A stretch of DNA of 64,000 nucleotides. It comes from Gracilaria domingensis (lineage: Eukaryota; Rhodophyta; Florideophyceae; Gracilariales; Gracilariaceae). The notes beneath the pieces are model-generated. The model worked only from the letters and a program-made list of their open reading frames with translations. It searched no databases and had not been told where the DNA came from. The position numbers and the translations under genes were made by a program. Numbering within the stretch: the first letter of the stretch is position 1; every line of letters starts with the position of its first letter. Of the stretch, positions 31,917 to 42,765 are shown piece after piece. The stretch is from positions 310,001-374,000 of the forward strand of contig VCMS01000071.1 of assembly GCA_022539475.1 (NCBI GenBank), given 5' to 3'.

Positions 31917-33450
31917 TTGGATCTGGGTCATGTACCGGATTCACACCGTGAGAAGTTACGCAAAATGTTGCGTGAGTTCACACCAATGTGGGATGGATCC
32001 CTCGGAGAGTTTTCTACCACCGAACATCGGATTGATCTGTTGCCAGTTACGAAGCCAATCGCTCAACACCCGTATAGGGCAGGCCCGAAGGCACGGGAGG
32101 AAGAACAGTTTCAAGTGGATAAAATGCTCCGCGCAGGCATGATTGAACCCGCTCAGTCACCGTGGGCATCTCCAGTTGTACTGGCTCCGAAACCGATGGG
32201 TCCTGGCGTTTTTGCATGGATTATCGTCGCCTTAACGATGTCACCGTCAAAGACGTGTACCCTATTCCACGTATGGACGAGTATATCGATTCGCTGGGTG
32301 ACGCGAACGTGTTCTCCACATTGGGTGCGAACTGGGGATACTGGCAAGTACCCGTTCGTCCGGAAGACCGTGATAAGAAAGCCTTCACCTGTCATTCAGG
32401 GTTATACCGCTTCAAGCGTATGCCATTCGGGTTGAAAAATGCCCCCGCTACTTTTCAGCGTGCGCTGGATATTCTACTTGCTCGCTTTAAGTGGCAAAGT
32501 TGCCTCGTCTACCTGCACGATATCATAGTCTTCTCCAATAAATTGGATGATCACCTCGAACATGTTCGGGAGATCATGGCCACGCTACGTGATGCTGGAA
32601 TAACACTCAAGTTGAGGAAATGTGAGTTTTTCACTGACTCAGTTAAATATCTGGGACACGTTATTCGTCCTGGACGGCTGCTGATCGAGGAAGCTCGTGT
32701 GAAGTCACTCAAGGAGGCTAAACACTCTACAACTCAGACTGAGCTACGCTCTTTCCTAGGGCTATGCAACGTCTATCGACGGTTTATTCCGCGCGCTTCG
32801 CGAAGATCGGAGGACCTCTCAACGACCTTTTTAAGAAGGGACAACCACCAACACTGGAACCCCTTGCCCCGCGCAAGCAGAAGCATTCGACTCTCTCAAA
32901 GAAGAAGTTACCTCAGCACCGATCTTATCGTTGCCGAGGAATGGATTACCATTCACCGTAGATACAGATGCGAGTGCCCACCAAGTCGGCTGTGCCTTAT
33001 TTCAAACCACACCCGATGGGGAACGCAAACCAATTGGTTATTGGTCTAGGACACTCAACGTTCATGAACGGAACTATTCTGTATCAGAGAAGGAATGTCT
33101 TGCCATGGTATGGGATCTTCAGAAACTACGTCCATACCTTATGGGTGTGCATTTTACCGTCAACACGGATCATTCTGCGTTACGTTGGCTGATGTCTATC
33201 ACGGAACCTTCCGGTCGATTAATGCGCTGGCGACTTCGGCTAGCCGAATTCGATTATGACGTCACCTACAAGAAGGGAACTTTGAACACCCAATCAGACG
33301 CTCTCTCCCGTTTGGGAACCGATGTTGAAGCCCTTCCCGTCGACGAAGACGATGATGATATTCCATGTTTCCTACTCCATGAGGATGAAGAGGACTACGA
33401 GTTTATCTCGGATGATATATGCGATGACATACTCGTTGCAAACGGTATTC
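31917..33450 (+). pseudogene. E2 reverse transcriptase and RNase H, catalytic residues lost
   Basis: The N-terminal block MWDGSLGEFSTTEHRIDLLP leads into RT. A frameshift near 32205 and another near 32810 divide it. The first catalytic Asp (LDANWGYW in E3) is Gly here (LGANWGYW, codon 32324-32326). The YLDD box is YLHD (32510-32521), so two of the three metal-binding Asp residues are lost. RNase H (FTVDTDASAHQVGCALFQTT, then NTDHSALRWL) is in one frame from 32931. The acidic tether with DDDDIPCF follows. By its sequence this RT is inactive as well as frameshifted. Confidence 0.88.
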
Positions 33451-34620
33451 ATCCCGATCCGGGCTCATTTGCCTCTATCATCCTTGAGGAGTTAATTCGT
33501 GAACAGCACGGAGACCCGTTTTGTACGAAGGTACGCACCCAGCTGAATGGCGGTGCGAAGATCCCCTTCAGAGTTAACTCACAAGGTTACTTGATTAGGC
33601 TGGTTCGATCTAACCCACAAATCGTGGTTCCCCATTCCCTTCAATCAAGAGTTTTGCATCTCTCGCACTACTCGAAGATTGCTGCTCACCCTAGTGCCAG
33701 GAAGCTTTACACGACACTTCGTCAGGACTTCTATTGGCGCGCCTTAGTGCGTGACTTTTAGGCTACCGTCAAGACGTGTGCGCTCTGTGCTCGAGAACCA
33801 GTGAAACTCCGTCGCCATGCGAAAAAGCTTACTCTTCCCCGCACGGGCGCCTCTTGAATTTGTTGCTATCGATATACTCGGCGAGTTCCTCCGGACTCCC
33901 CGTGGAAACCGCTATTTGCTCGTCATTACGGATAGGTTTTCTAAACTCGTCCGGACCGTTCCGTTGAAGAAAATTGACGCAAGAACTGTCGCGGAAGCTT
34001 TCGTTAAGCATTGGGCTTTCGTCTACGGTCCAACGGTCAACCTTCTCTCGGATAATGGCCCGCAATTTGTTGCGCGTTTCTTCCAGGATGTCTGTCGGAT
34101 ACTCGATGTGAAGAATTTGTTCACAAAGACGTACCATCTCCAATGCAATGGGCAGGTGGTACGGTTCAACCGTACGTTGTTGTCCGCATTGCGTGCGTAT
34201 ACTGACGAACACCCCAAGAAATGGGACTTGTACACGGATACCGTAACTTACGCGTATAATACGCAGGTCCACAGAGTAACTGGCCTCTCATCGTTTGAAC
34301 TGGTACTCTCGCGTCTTCCACCGCCTGTGGCAGTCGAACCACAGCCGACGCTGGACAGGTACCCGTCTACGGTCGATCACTATCTACGTTGGAAAACGTC
34401 GCTCGCTACTATGGTACCTTTTGCGAAATCTTCGATGGCGAAGGCACAACTCGCATATGAGCGAAACTTTGATGCCCGAATCCGTCGGCCACTACCATCC
34501 TTGGAGAAGGGACAATTCGGCTTCGTAAGGAAATAATATTATAATCCTGAAAAGGAGAAGCGTCACAAACTATCCCGAATTGTGGACGGGCCCTACAAGA
34601 TCATCTCTGTAGAACAGGAA
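33451..34620 (+). pseudogene. E2 integrase, broken, catalytic Glu replaced by Val
   Basis: The HHCC domain starts with VLHLSHYSKIAAHPSARKL and ends across a TAG (33759-33761) and a frameshift with TCALCARE. The core in frame 1 shows EFVAIDILGEF (Asp), NLLSDNGPQF (Asp) and NGQVVRFNR, where the catalytic Glu is Val (GAA to GTA). A TAA at 34534-34536 interrupts the frame before the C-terminal module DGPYKIISVEQETVVLEVGD, a typical GPY/F domain. The layout equals E1 and E3. Confidence 0.87.
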
Positions 34621-36240
34621 ACAGTTGTACTTGAAGTTGGTGATCTACATGAGCGGTTTTCCCGCGATCGCGTCCTACAAGGTCCCACCCCTGTTACGGA
34701 GGTTGTCGCCTCCCGTACTATCTCGGAAGAACGTCAGTCTACAGCGCAATCGCCAGAGGCTGAAGCCCCTCATGCTCATGGTGTTCCGCACGGCTCGAGA
34801 GAGCTATCAGACCTTCCGATGTTATCGTCGCACATTCCCGAGTCTTCGGACTCCCACCGTTTAATTCATTCTCGCTTTACTGCGGATGTTACACCGCCTA
34901 CTGACGTGCTTTCAAGTCCCGTCGCTCCACCTAAAGAGGGGGAGGAGAATGCCCGCCTTGGCGTGAAGGATATACTTCCGGTGTCTCAACAGTCTTCAAA
35001 CGCACGTGGCACACGGAATAATGATGTGGAATCGCCTCTGGACTCCCTCCAGGACGGCTACGTTCACGGTACACCGATTGTAGGTTCGGCAGATCCGCAG
35101 TCGCGTGCTGACCTCGCGAAGACCGCCCACCTCTCTGCAGAGGACAGCAGTTGTGTCAGCGCTCGTACTCACACGTCCGTGGACAAGGTTCTGCCTCATC
35201 AAACTGGTATTACTCACCCTACCAGGGAAGTATCACCGGAAGACTCCGTTCAATTGCCTGACACGCAGGAGTTGCCAGACGATCGCTCTCGCGAAGCTCC
35301 CTCGGCACAGCCAGCAACGGACTTGTACAACCCGCCGCCTCGGCTGAGTAATGACACAGGACACCTGGTGACGCAATCTGAAGGTGCACCGGATGCTCTG
35401 TCGTCGTGTACCGCCGTTGACGCTTGCAACGCACCGCGCAGTGTCGCGCGAAGCAAGCAGGTTACGGTAGATCCCGGTACAGTTAGCACTCCTCTACAGG
35501 ACGGTGCAACACAGAGTGAAGTGGAATTTTCTCACCCCGAGAAGGGTTCAGTATGTATCGACACTGACCCGCTCGCGGGAAGTTAACCCTCGAAAAGTCG
35601 CGATGACGTTAGCCGCCACGACGGGACCCCCAGATCATCTGGAGAGGCAGATCCGAGCCGCACGGAGGGGATTTCCAACACTAATCCTGCAGGAGAGCCG
35701 TTGCGCAACGTGGGACCTGGCGCACAGCCCACATCACTCAGTTGCCCAGCTCGACTGTCAGACAGTGTTACCCCGGCCAACCATCGTGCCCGATCACGTG
35801 AACCGGCACGCGCCGTGGCAACCGATCCGCCTCCCCAACCGACTTTGTCGTCAGGAAGAGCGCAAGCACGCGTACTCGCGGATTCCGCCCAACGTAGTGA
35901 GACGCACAGCTTAAACCCCTTTAGTCCGACTTGGACGAGCGTGGCTAAACCGCTGAAGGCGTTGGAGGCTTCTGAGAAGCTCGCGGAAGTGCCTGACACC
36001 CTACTACATTCTACTGAGGAGCAGGGTAAGAACGACGACACCGTTCGGGAAGTGTATCGGAAGGAGTTCGTCATGGATCACATTGTGAGACACAGGCACA
36101 ACCCAAGAGGAGAAACTCTCTACCGTATTCGCCGGTACCGCTGGCCCCCGTCTAGAGACACGGAATAGCCGGTTGAACACCTCCCCCGATCTCAAATCGT
36201 GCGCTACCATCGCCATATCAAAACGGGTTTGCCACGTAAC
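34621..36240 (+). pseudogene. E2 integrase linker and chromodomain
   Basis: Frame 1 is open for 334 codons to a TAA at 35584-35586 and resumes to 36168. The linker (about 480 residues) is rich in Ser, Thr, Pro, Asp and His and has no visible fold. The chromodomain is KEFVMDHIVRH, LYRIRRYRWPPSRDTE, a TAG at 36166-36168, then PVEHLPRSQIVRYHRH. The Trp of the cage (RVRWY in E1 and E3) is Arg in E2 (RIRRY), so methyl-lysine binding would be doubtful even without the stop. Confidence 0.8.
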
Positions 36241-36410
36241 ATTGACATGGCCCTTGTAGGGTCGCGCGAACGTCGATGGACCGATGGTAAGCTCTTGCCA
36301 GTGAGAAGCGTCGCGATCAGCGAGGAACGACCGCTCCAACGCGAAACTGTACTGTTCACACCATCAGCACCTTTTGGAGGGATTGAGATGAGCCTTCGAG
36401 AAGAGAAATG

Positions 36411-36600
36411 AATGTCTCGAACGAGAAGAGGGAACTCTCCGTAGAGAAAGACACTCTGGTGAGGAAGAAGAACCTCGAGAGAGAGAGAAGAAGAAGATAG
36501 ATGTAGAATTTGGAAACCTCTGGAAGGAAGAATTTGGAAATCCTTGGAAAGGAAGATGAAGTGAAGCAAAGCATACAGAAGAATCTGGTCTCATGAAAAG
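36411..36600. repeat. E2 GA-rich tract with a 25-bp tandem dimer
   Basis: Nearly pure purine on the plus strand. Within it AATTTGGAAACCTCTGGAAG and AATTTGGAAATCCTTGGAAA (36506-36555) form an imperfect dimer. It sits between the ends of the convergent chromodomain and antisense frames, as in E1. Confidence 0.6.
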
Positions 36601-36683
36601 CACAGTTTTACTGGTACATTATTTATGCCCTAACCCGCTACTCGGTACTTAGATCGCCAAGCGAGTATTACTACGGTCCATTC

Positions 36684-38639
36684 TTACGAGGAAGAACCCC
36701 CAGCACCATCGGTCCCCGACGGGTTACCCGGGTGGCCAAAGTGGCTCTGGAGGGCATCCCGCAACTGCGTGACATTCCCCGAACCGGGCGTCTGCACCCC
36801 CAAGTCATTCATGAATTGGGCGATAATAGCAGCACGCTCCGCATCGGAGATGTTTCCAACAGTACGCTCGCTCGCAGCGGCGACTGTGTTCCAAGGGGCG
36901 CTCGTATTCGGAGTGACCGCTGGTGCCGCCATAGGCGTGTTTGAAGAACCTGGAAAAGGAGTCGCGTTAGCCTCGACCTCGTCATGTACGACTTCCACCT
37001 CGGGTGCGTCATCCAGCATTGGATCCTCGTCCCCGACGGGATGGAAGAACTCATCGGTGATGATGAAGCTGACCGGGAGCCCAGCAGGGACATATCTCTC
37101 GGCATACCGGAGCACATCGGCTTCAGCTGAGATGATAATCGCCCGTGTCCACGGGTCGTAGAAGACGTAGTCACCGGCGAAGGGAGCGCGACGTCCCGGA
37201 GATCTGTCCGTAAGGCTATCCCCGTCCTCACGACGGCTCTGTTGCACAGGAACCTGGGTCCAGTCGACATTCTCGATGACTCGCAGCAGCGATAGAAGTT
37301 CGGAAAAGTTTCCATTACCGCCAAGCGGAACCGAAAGATCTAGGGATCGGATGTTGCTACGCAGACGCGGAGGAATGAACCACAGCAGATACTGGTCGTA
37401 CGCCTCTTGGAGGATGTAAACTGCCGTGCGGGCGGCCCACTCCGTGATAGCAACGGCCCACGATCCCGAGAACGGGTCAGCGAGGAGTCTGCTCCCCACG
37501 TACGTGATACACTGAGGCAACTCCACGTAACATCCCCGGCATACTTCCAGAGATCCCCAGATGAATGGGAGTGGTACATACCTTCCACGCATGTGGTTCG
37601 GACGAAGTCGGTTCGCCTCAGAGTTCTGAAACGGAATCAAATATCCCCATCGGGAGCGGCTACGACGCTCAAAGCGGATCATATTCTGCAGGTAGTCAGA
37701 CCGCGAACGATGCGGGAGGTACCGGAACTCAGCACGCAGAAGCGGACGCGTCCACAACAGGAGATTCTGGTGAACACCAACACCTTGGTACTGTCCAATC
37801 GAACTCGCAATCCGAGCCAAGCTATCCCCGTAGGGAATCTCTTCCATCGTGCGGTAGAAGGCCACATCGAAATGGTATTCTCCAGGCAGCGGGTGTTCCA
37901 AGTACGTACGGTGAAGACGCTGGTGAGCCAGGCGAATTAGCCCCGCTCGAGCCGACGTATCGGACTCCCAACGACTGTGGACGATAGCCTGGTTAGGAAC
38001 GGTAGTCCGTCGTTGCCATTCGAACGTCATTGTCATGAAGACGTGAACTTCTCCTGGTAACAGGCCACTGCCATCAGCATACACCTCAACGATGTTGGAT
38101 TGACTAGCCCCCTGAGGGTGAAACAACGGCGCCCGGAGATACGGAGACGGATTCCTTCCAAGATCCACGACCTCTAGCTCCTCATAGAAGGCCCAGTTAC
38201 CGGGACCCGGATTGGACATCGGCGGAGCCGGCATGGCAGAGAAGCCCCAGTTCCACGGTTGCATCGGCGGCTGGTGGTACTGTGTTGGTTGGACATACCC
38301 AGCTTGGGGAAGCGGCGCTGAACGAAAGGCGGAGAACTAACCCTGCGGCGCAGATGCATTGACGCCCGCAGCCTACGGAGGTGCGTTCCCGACGTTCGGT
38401 TGACTAGGCCCAGCTCCTTGGTTGGTTTGGTTCTGTTGATTGTATTGGTTGTTCATCGCCTTGGCAGACGGAGTCGGTAACGCAGGTGCGGATATAACCC
38501 GAGGTATCGGAGGAGACGAACGATTCGCGTGAGCGCGTCCTGAGCTCGGAGGCGAGGAGACTCGGATTATCGCTGGAGGCGAGGGAGGAAGGCGTGCAGG
38601 TGCTGTAAGGACACGAAAAGTCGGTATAGTCCCGCTCAT
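36684..38639 (-). CDS. E2 antisense frame, unknown protein (526 codons open, about 650 with two TAG)
   Basis: From ATG 38264 the minus strand is open for 526 codons to 36684. The same frame extends upstream to ATG 38639, interrupted only by two TAGs near 38373 and 38340. The upstream part is Pro/Ser-rich and contains NNQYNQQNQTNQ. The core holds LLLWTRPLLRAEFRYL (about 37735-37780), EVCRGCYVELPQCITYV (about 37505-37555), EWAARTAVYILQEAYDQYLL and TDRSPGR...GDYVFYDPW. The acidic tail ends GGSSS. No signal peptide, membrane span or known domain is seen. E1 carries a collinear broken homologue at 3626-5453. The promoter would have to lie in or beside the 3' LTR, 80 bp upstream. The start at 38264 versus 38639 is uncertain. 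Confidence 0.8.
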
Positions 38640-38699
38640 CGCGGTGGGTATGTATACTCTCGCGAAGCGAGGTGGAGCACTGCTCCCGCGGTTGGTTCG

Positions 38700-38718
38700 C
38701 TCCTTAAGGAGGGGGATA
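38700..38718 (+). promoter_or_regulatory. E2 polypurine tract with embedded palindrome
   Basis: AAGGAGGGGGATA directly precedes the LTR start TGTAG at 38719 and should prime plus-strand DNA. Its first half is part of the 12-bp palindrome CTCCTTAAGGAG (38700-38711). Confidence 0.78.
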
Positions 38719-39532
38719 TGTAGAGCAACGCGTTTCGCAGAACTTTCTCGCTTATGCGATTAATCCTAATCGCTCCAGTACGGAGGTGAGGTGTAGCTCT
38801 TTATGAGTTGTACGCGGATTTGCCAATTACTTGGGAATGGTCACAATGGGAATTGGTCACGGTCGTGTACACAGCCTTCCTGGATGTCTCACACACGTGT
38901 AGTGCTTGCCACGCCCATTCGTAGGGAGATCTATTATTATTTCTAACGTTTTAGGTATTTAGAATATTCTGCTAATTTTATCCCTAACATTGGTGTCGGC
39001 CACCCTACTTAGGTAGGTGAGCTCGACCCACACTGGGCAAGTAAACGCACCAAGCAAGTGTTGGCTCTGACTCAGGAACCCTTGGTGCGTGATAGCCGAG
39101 AGTCACTACCTGGTGAGGGACTAGTCATCCACCTTGTGGAGCTTTCCGCCACTGCTGTGTGTATTGTTTTACTTGTTTCTTTTGTTTGTGTCACTGTTTA
39201 ACAGGTACGCACGACCCGTGTGCCGGTGTTGCTTTCTGTCCCGTCTTGTTGATCTGGTGGCTCGCCCCGCTCGTCGCGGTCCGTGCCATATCAGTGTGGG
39301 TCTGTCTGTCTCGTGACACCTCACGCCCGGCATCGCCGTTGTCTATACAACATCCCCCGACTTCTAGGCCGACTCCCTTGAGCTTCCTACACCCGTCGTG
39401 ACGGTTTGGTCTCGGCCTACACCCGACTCGTTGCACCATTCCTGAGAGCGCTCTATCTGCTGTGCTCACCTCTTCGAAGGAAGGTTCCGAACGCCTTTCG
39501 TGTCTTCCCCCTTTGCAGGGTTTTGCACCACA
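38719..39532 (+). repeat. E2 3' LTR (814 bp)
   Basis: TGTAGAGCAACGCG to TTTTGCACCACA. The 5' edge follows the polypurine tract and the 3' edge is fixed by the 5' copy, where the primer-binding site starts 3 bp later. A CTACA at 39387-39391 looks like an end but is internal. A 9-bp stem (CGCACCAAG near 39047 with CTTGGTGCG near 39083) lies about 330 bp in. Confidence 0.9.
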
Positions 39533-39537
39533 CATAT
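39533..39537. repeat. E2 target-site duplication CATAT (3' copy)
   Basis: Matches CATAT next to the reversed 5' LTR end (27891-27895 read on the minus strand). Five bp is the usual duplication of Ty3 elements. Confidence 0.75.
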
Positions 39538-40344
39538 ATGGCTTAGATGCGAAAAATATACTGGTTACGTCATATTTTGGTACGGAACAGGCACAGAGTA
39601 AACACTTGAACCACTTCACGAGACACAGATAGTACAGCAACCACCCAAATGATCGCGATGAAAGTTGTAGTGATCTTGTGTTAACCACATTCTTGTACTG
39701 ATCGAAGTTAATCACAAAAATATTTATGGACTAGGGATTGGTGTTCGTTGAGTTTTCGATGTGCTGGCGAGGAAAGCTCCCGAATATGGTTTCTGGAGAA
39801 CTTAATCCTCTTCTTACTAGGAGTGAGTACTTGGCGTTGAATCGGATCTTATGTCGGTAACCGAGGAAAAGATTAACGCAATGAAATCTTTTTCGGCAGC
39901 GATGACTGTGCGCTTTGTGGTTGCAATGCGCAGGCTGTGTGTGCAAATATTGGAGTACAGTGCCTCCGTTCATTGCGGATATCGAAAAACGGTGCTTCAT
40001 ATGCACCAATGTCGCTCTTAATCGAGAAACAAACTAAATTGCGTGTTTGGTGCGTGTGGTGCGTGCTGCAGCATAAGTGTCCGAGCTCACTTTAGAAACC
40101 CTGCCCGTCTCTACCAGTGCAACGACGCAAGCGGAGGAGAAAGTGAACCGACATTAAAAGTTGGGGCTAGCTGGCTCCAGGTGTACTACGTAGCTTTCAT
40201 GGTACTCTCGAGGGCTCTTCCTCTTTTTCATCGTTCAATTCTTTCTTTGAAAAAATGTGTAGCATGACTTCAAAGGCTATAGCCGTGTATTATAGCACAA
40301 CTCGGCTTTTTTGACGCTAAATCTTCATCGTATGTCTGTCGCTC
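39538..40344. other. No gene seen
   Basis: Right flank of E2. A 92-codon minus-strand frame at 39731-40009 has no support. No repeat was recognised. Confidence 0.4.
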
Positions 40345-40752
40345 TTGCTAGCTCACGAGAATGTAGTTATGCGAGAGAAGAGAGACCCCGAAAAGGCTCT
40401 GCCACATCTCTATCACATGGGGGGAGCCGCCTTTGTCTTCTATTATGACAGTTTTGCGTCCAGTGGTATTCTCATGGAGGACGCTGGACGCTACGAGAAT
40501 GTCACGGCTCGATTTCTGGCGGAACTCTTGAAAAGCAAGACAGCGATGAAAAACGTGAGGCTTCCTTTTGCAGTAGTGTTGGATGCGGAGGACGTAACGG
40601 TCTCCCTTGGGAACTTAAAATCATTGTATGAGAAGACAGGGTTCAGAGATAAGAACTCGTCCGGTTTGACCCGGAACTCCGTTGCTGGAATTCTAAGGAT
40701 TTGTAAGTTTGTCATGTGCCGAACCTTAGGGGCTTATATGTCACTTGGGTAG
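40345..40752 (+). pseudogene. E5 probable gag fragment
   Basis: A 135-codon frame with AGRYENVTARFLAELLKSKT, then VSLGNLKSLYEKTGFRDKNS and GLTRNSVAGILRI. The pattern of helices (FLxxL, LKxLYxxxGFxDK) resembles retrotransposon capsid sequence. This is judged from pattern only, and it precedes the protease-like fragment by 600 bp. It ends at a normal stop; the real start is not clear. Confidence 0.35.
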
Positions 40753-41362
40753 GCTGTTTTACTGCTTGAAGTTAGCCGTAGAGCTTTTTAAATTGAAGAC
40801 GAGGCCCCGTCCAGGACGTTTGAGATTCACGTGAGGATTCGTCCTCACACGGATGCTTTTCCTAGGCTTGGTAAACAGTGTGGCGTGAGAGCAGAGTAGA
40901 ATAGCCTGCAGCGCAGTTCGCTGAGCTTACGCTCTTCATCAAGAAGGAGTTTGGCTCAAGAAGTGGCTTGGTTTGGGGGAAGGAGCGAGAGAGGACGTGC
41001 AGCTGCTGTAGTGAAACAGGACATGGTTCGAATCGCAGTGCCTGAATCTCACATGAAGACACTGGATACCCTCGTTGTGAGAAGATCAGCCAATCGGAGG
41101 CCATTTGGTGTTCCAAGCCGAAGGAAGAAAACCCTTCCTGATTCAGGAATGTGAGCTCTATTCTGCAGAAGAATTGAAATTTAAGACAAATTATCACATC
41201 TATATCATCCCTCCGATCCAATAGAATGTTCGGGAGGACGTTGTCGTTGCCGCGAAGAGCAGTGCGGAAGGCGAAGCGCTTTCTAAGCAGCGACATAAGG
41301 ACGTAATGGATATTGATGTCCTCCGCGGAAAGCAACCGTGCCTCGTATAGCAGTTAAAGCCG

Positions 41363-42018
41363 ATGTGGAAGCCGAAGAGGAACAGGGAGAACCGGAAGAT
41401 ATCCGCCAGCATCCAGGAACAAGTGGGCATTTACAACTTACTGACTGAGACTGCCACCGCTCCCTATGGCTTGAATTTCAATAAAATGCTTCCTGAGGTT
41501 GTTAAGGAGGCGAGGAGGCTGCTGAAGCGCGTATTCGCAGGCAGACTGCTGGTGAATCAAGCGTTCTTTATCCAGGGAGTCAACCTTCCCCGCCGCTTTA
41601 TTGTTGGTCCCATCAAGCTTATGATGCTGACACGAACGCTCTATTGGACCCAGAAGCTGTGCTCAACCTCATTTTGTCGATATTGTGTAATGTGTTGACT
41701 CTGACGCAGTCTCATATGAGCATGCTAGTCACAGTTGCTCGTGAGATGTTGGCTTAAGTTCTGAGTTTTTTGAGGGAGCTTTCGATCGCTTTCGGAGAGA
41801 GTAGAGTTCCGATCGACATACTTGTGGTACAGAAGGCACCCTTCGACATCTTCATCGGTTGTCCGACTTTCAGAACCATCCGTTTGGTTTTATATATTGT
41901 TGGTCAACAGCTTTATCTGAGGGTTGGCGACGAAGAAGTAATTTTGGAACTGTCGAACTGGAGAAGACCCAGGGTCTCAAAAGGACGTTGCGGAGGTTTT
42001 CACGGCTGCTGCGTGTGA
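41363..42018 (+). pseudogene. E5 gag-protease fragment
   Basis: The first frame (41363-41698) contains IQEQVGIYNLLTETATAPYG, then LNFNKMLPEVVKEARRLLKR, a segment typical of the region before the protease. The second frame (41770-42018) has RVPIDILVVQKAPFDIFIGC, then PTFRTIRLVLYIVGQQLYLR, the distal half of a retropepsin with the IGCPT (usual ILG) motif. The DTG/DSG active site would lie between them and is lost among stops near 41700-41760. Confidence 0.55.
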
Positions 42019-42209
42019 AGAACGGACCCTATTTGAGTTCTAACCGTCTTTGTTCAACATTTCAAGGTTCCTCGTCGTGGTGCAGATTGAGGACGATAAA
42101 ACGTGCTTACGACTCATCGTTCTACACCTGGCGAAGAAGTAAACGCTCTGCAACACCACCCTCTGCAGGACTGAACCGGAAGGCTTAAATGATATTCCCA
42201 CTAGAGCGA

Positions 42210-42395
42210 GAAGGGTGGAGGCTATTCAGATGTTCCATGACAAAATAGGAAATTGGAACAAGACTGCTATGGAGAAGATGATACGCGAAGGGTTCTGGTG
42301 GCCGGCAGTCTATGATGACGTCAAAGGAATGCATCAGGCGCTACGATGAGTGTCAGTATGTCCGGAATGTCCCAGTCTACAAACGCAGTGAGCCA
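42210..42395 (+). pseudogene. E5 integrase zinc-binding domain
   Basis: AIQMFHDKIGNWNKTAMEKM, then IREGFWWPAVYDDVKGM, then after a one-base shift ECQYVRNVPVY. These are the HHCC residues of a retroviral-type integrase (the second His is Asn here and the first Cys is obscured by the shift). The core should follow within about 30 residues but is displaced to 42789 by an insertion. Confidence 0.65.
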
Positions 42396-42765
42396 CGCAG
42401 ATGTATCTCAGATATTCATAGGATTCTTTGGTTTCACCTTAGAGCGACTAATGATATTCCTTGGATGTGCGTAATAGATATACCATTGATTTCCAGCTGA
42501 TTTTCAATAATATTCAGTAAATATCTATAAGGCACTTCTTGGATGCTCCAAAACGTATAAAATGTAAAGGAAGTATTATTGCGTATCTGATGTATATGAT
42601 ACGGATATACTTCAAACATCCAATGAGTATCTCTCGCGTTCATCTGTAAGACATACAGAGGACATCAGATGGTTATCATATGTACATCATGGATATCCAT
42701 CCGATGTGCAGTGGATGAACGCTAGATGTGCATTTGGAACATCTGATTAACATCATCGTACTTTA
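42396..42765. mobile_element. Quasi-palindromic insertion in E5 integrase (MITE-like)
   Basis: About 370 bp of AT-rich sequence separate the integrase zinc domain from its core. The segment is full of CATC(C/A)GATG-type words and contains an imperfect inverted repeat. GCGACTAATGATATTCCTTG (42447 on) matches, with gaps, the reverse complement of 42607-42642, both sharing TTGGATGT. Such structure suits a non-autonomous foldback or MITE element. Exact ends and target duplication are not resolved. Confidence 0.45.

Larger units (their letters stand above)
27226..39537 (+). mobile_element. Ty3/gypsy element E2, near complete, with inverted 5' LTR portion
   Basis: Both LTRs, primer-binding site, gag, protease, RT-RNase H, integrase, linker, chromodomain, antisense frame, polypurine tract and a 5-bp target duplication are present. 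The 3' side reads LTR then CATAT (39533-39537). At the 5' side the first 665 bp of the LTR lie reversed (27226-27890) and are followed by ATATG, the reverse complement of CATAT, still attached to the LTR end. This shows that a local inversion of about 853 bp took place after insertion. All sense genes are broken, while the antisense frame is open for 526 codons. Confidence 0.9.

Noticed and set aside
28748-38373. UAG reassigned to an amino acid
   Set aside because: Many in-frame breaks are TAG, but the residues they align with are mixed (Trp in gag, Glu in RT and RNase H, Tyr in integrase), TAA and TGA breaks also occur, and TAG ends the intact E3 gag. Random decay fits better.
39387-39391. 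CTACA as the 3' end of the E2 LTR
   Set aside because: At first it looked like the LTR end followed by leader sequence. E1 and the 5' copy of E2 show that the similarity continues 141 bp further to CCACA, with the primer-binding site directly after it, so the LTR is longer.
39191-39715. 174-codon minus-strand frame at the E2 3' LTR
   Set aside because: It crosses the LTR edge into host flank, and its LTR part is simply the complement of the LTR. No coding evidence.
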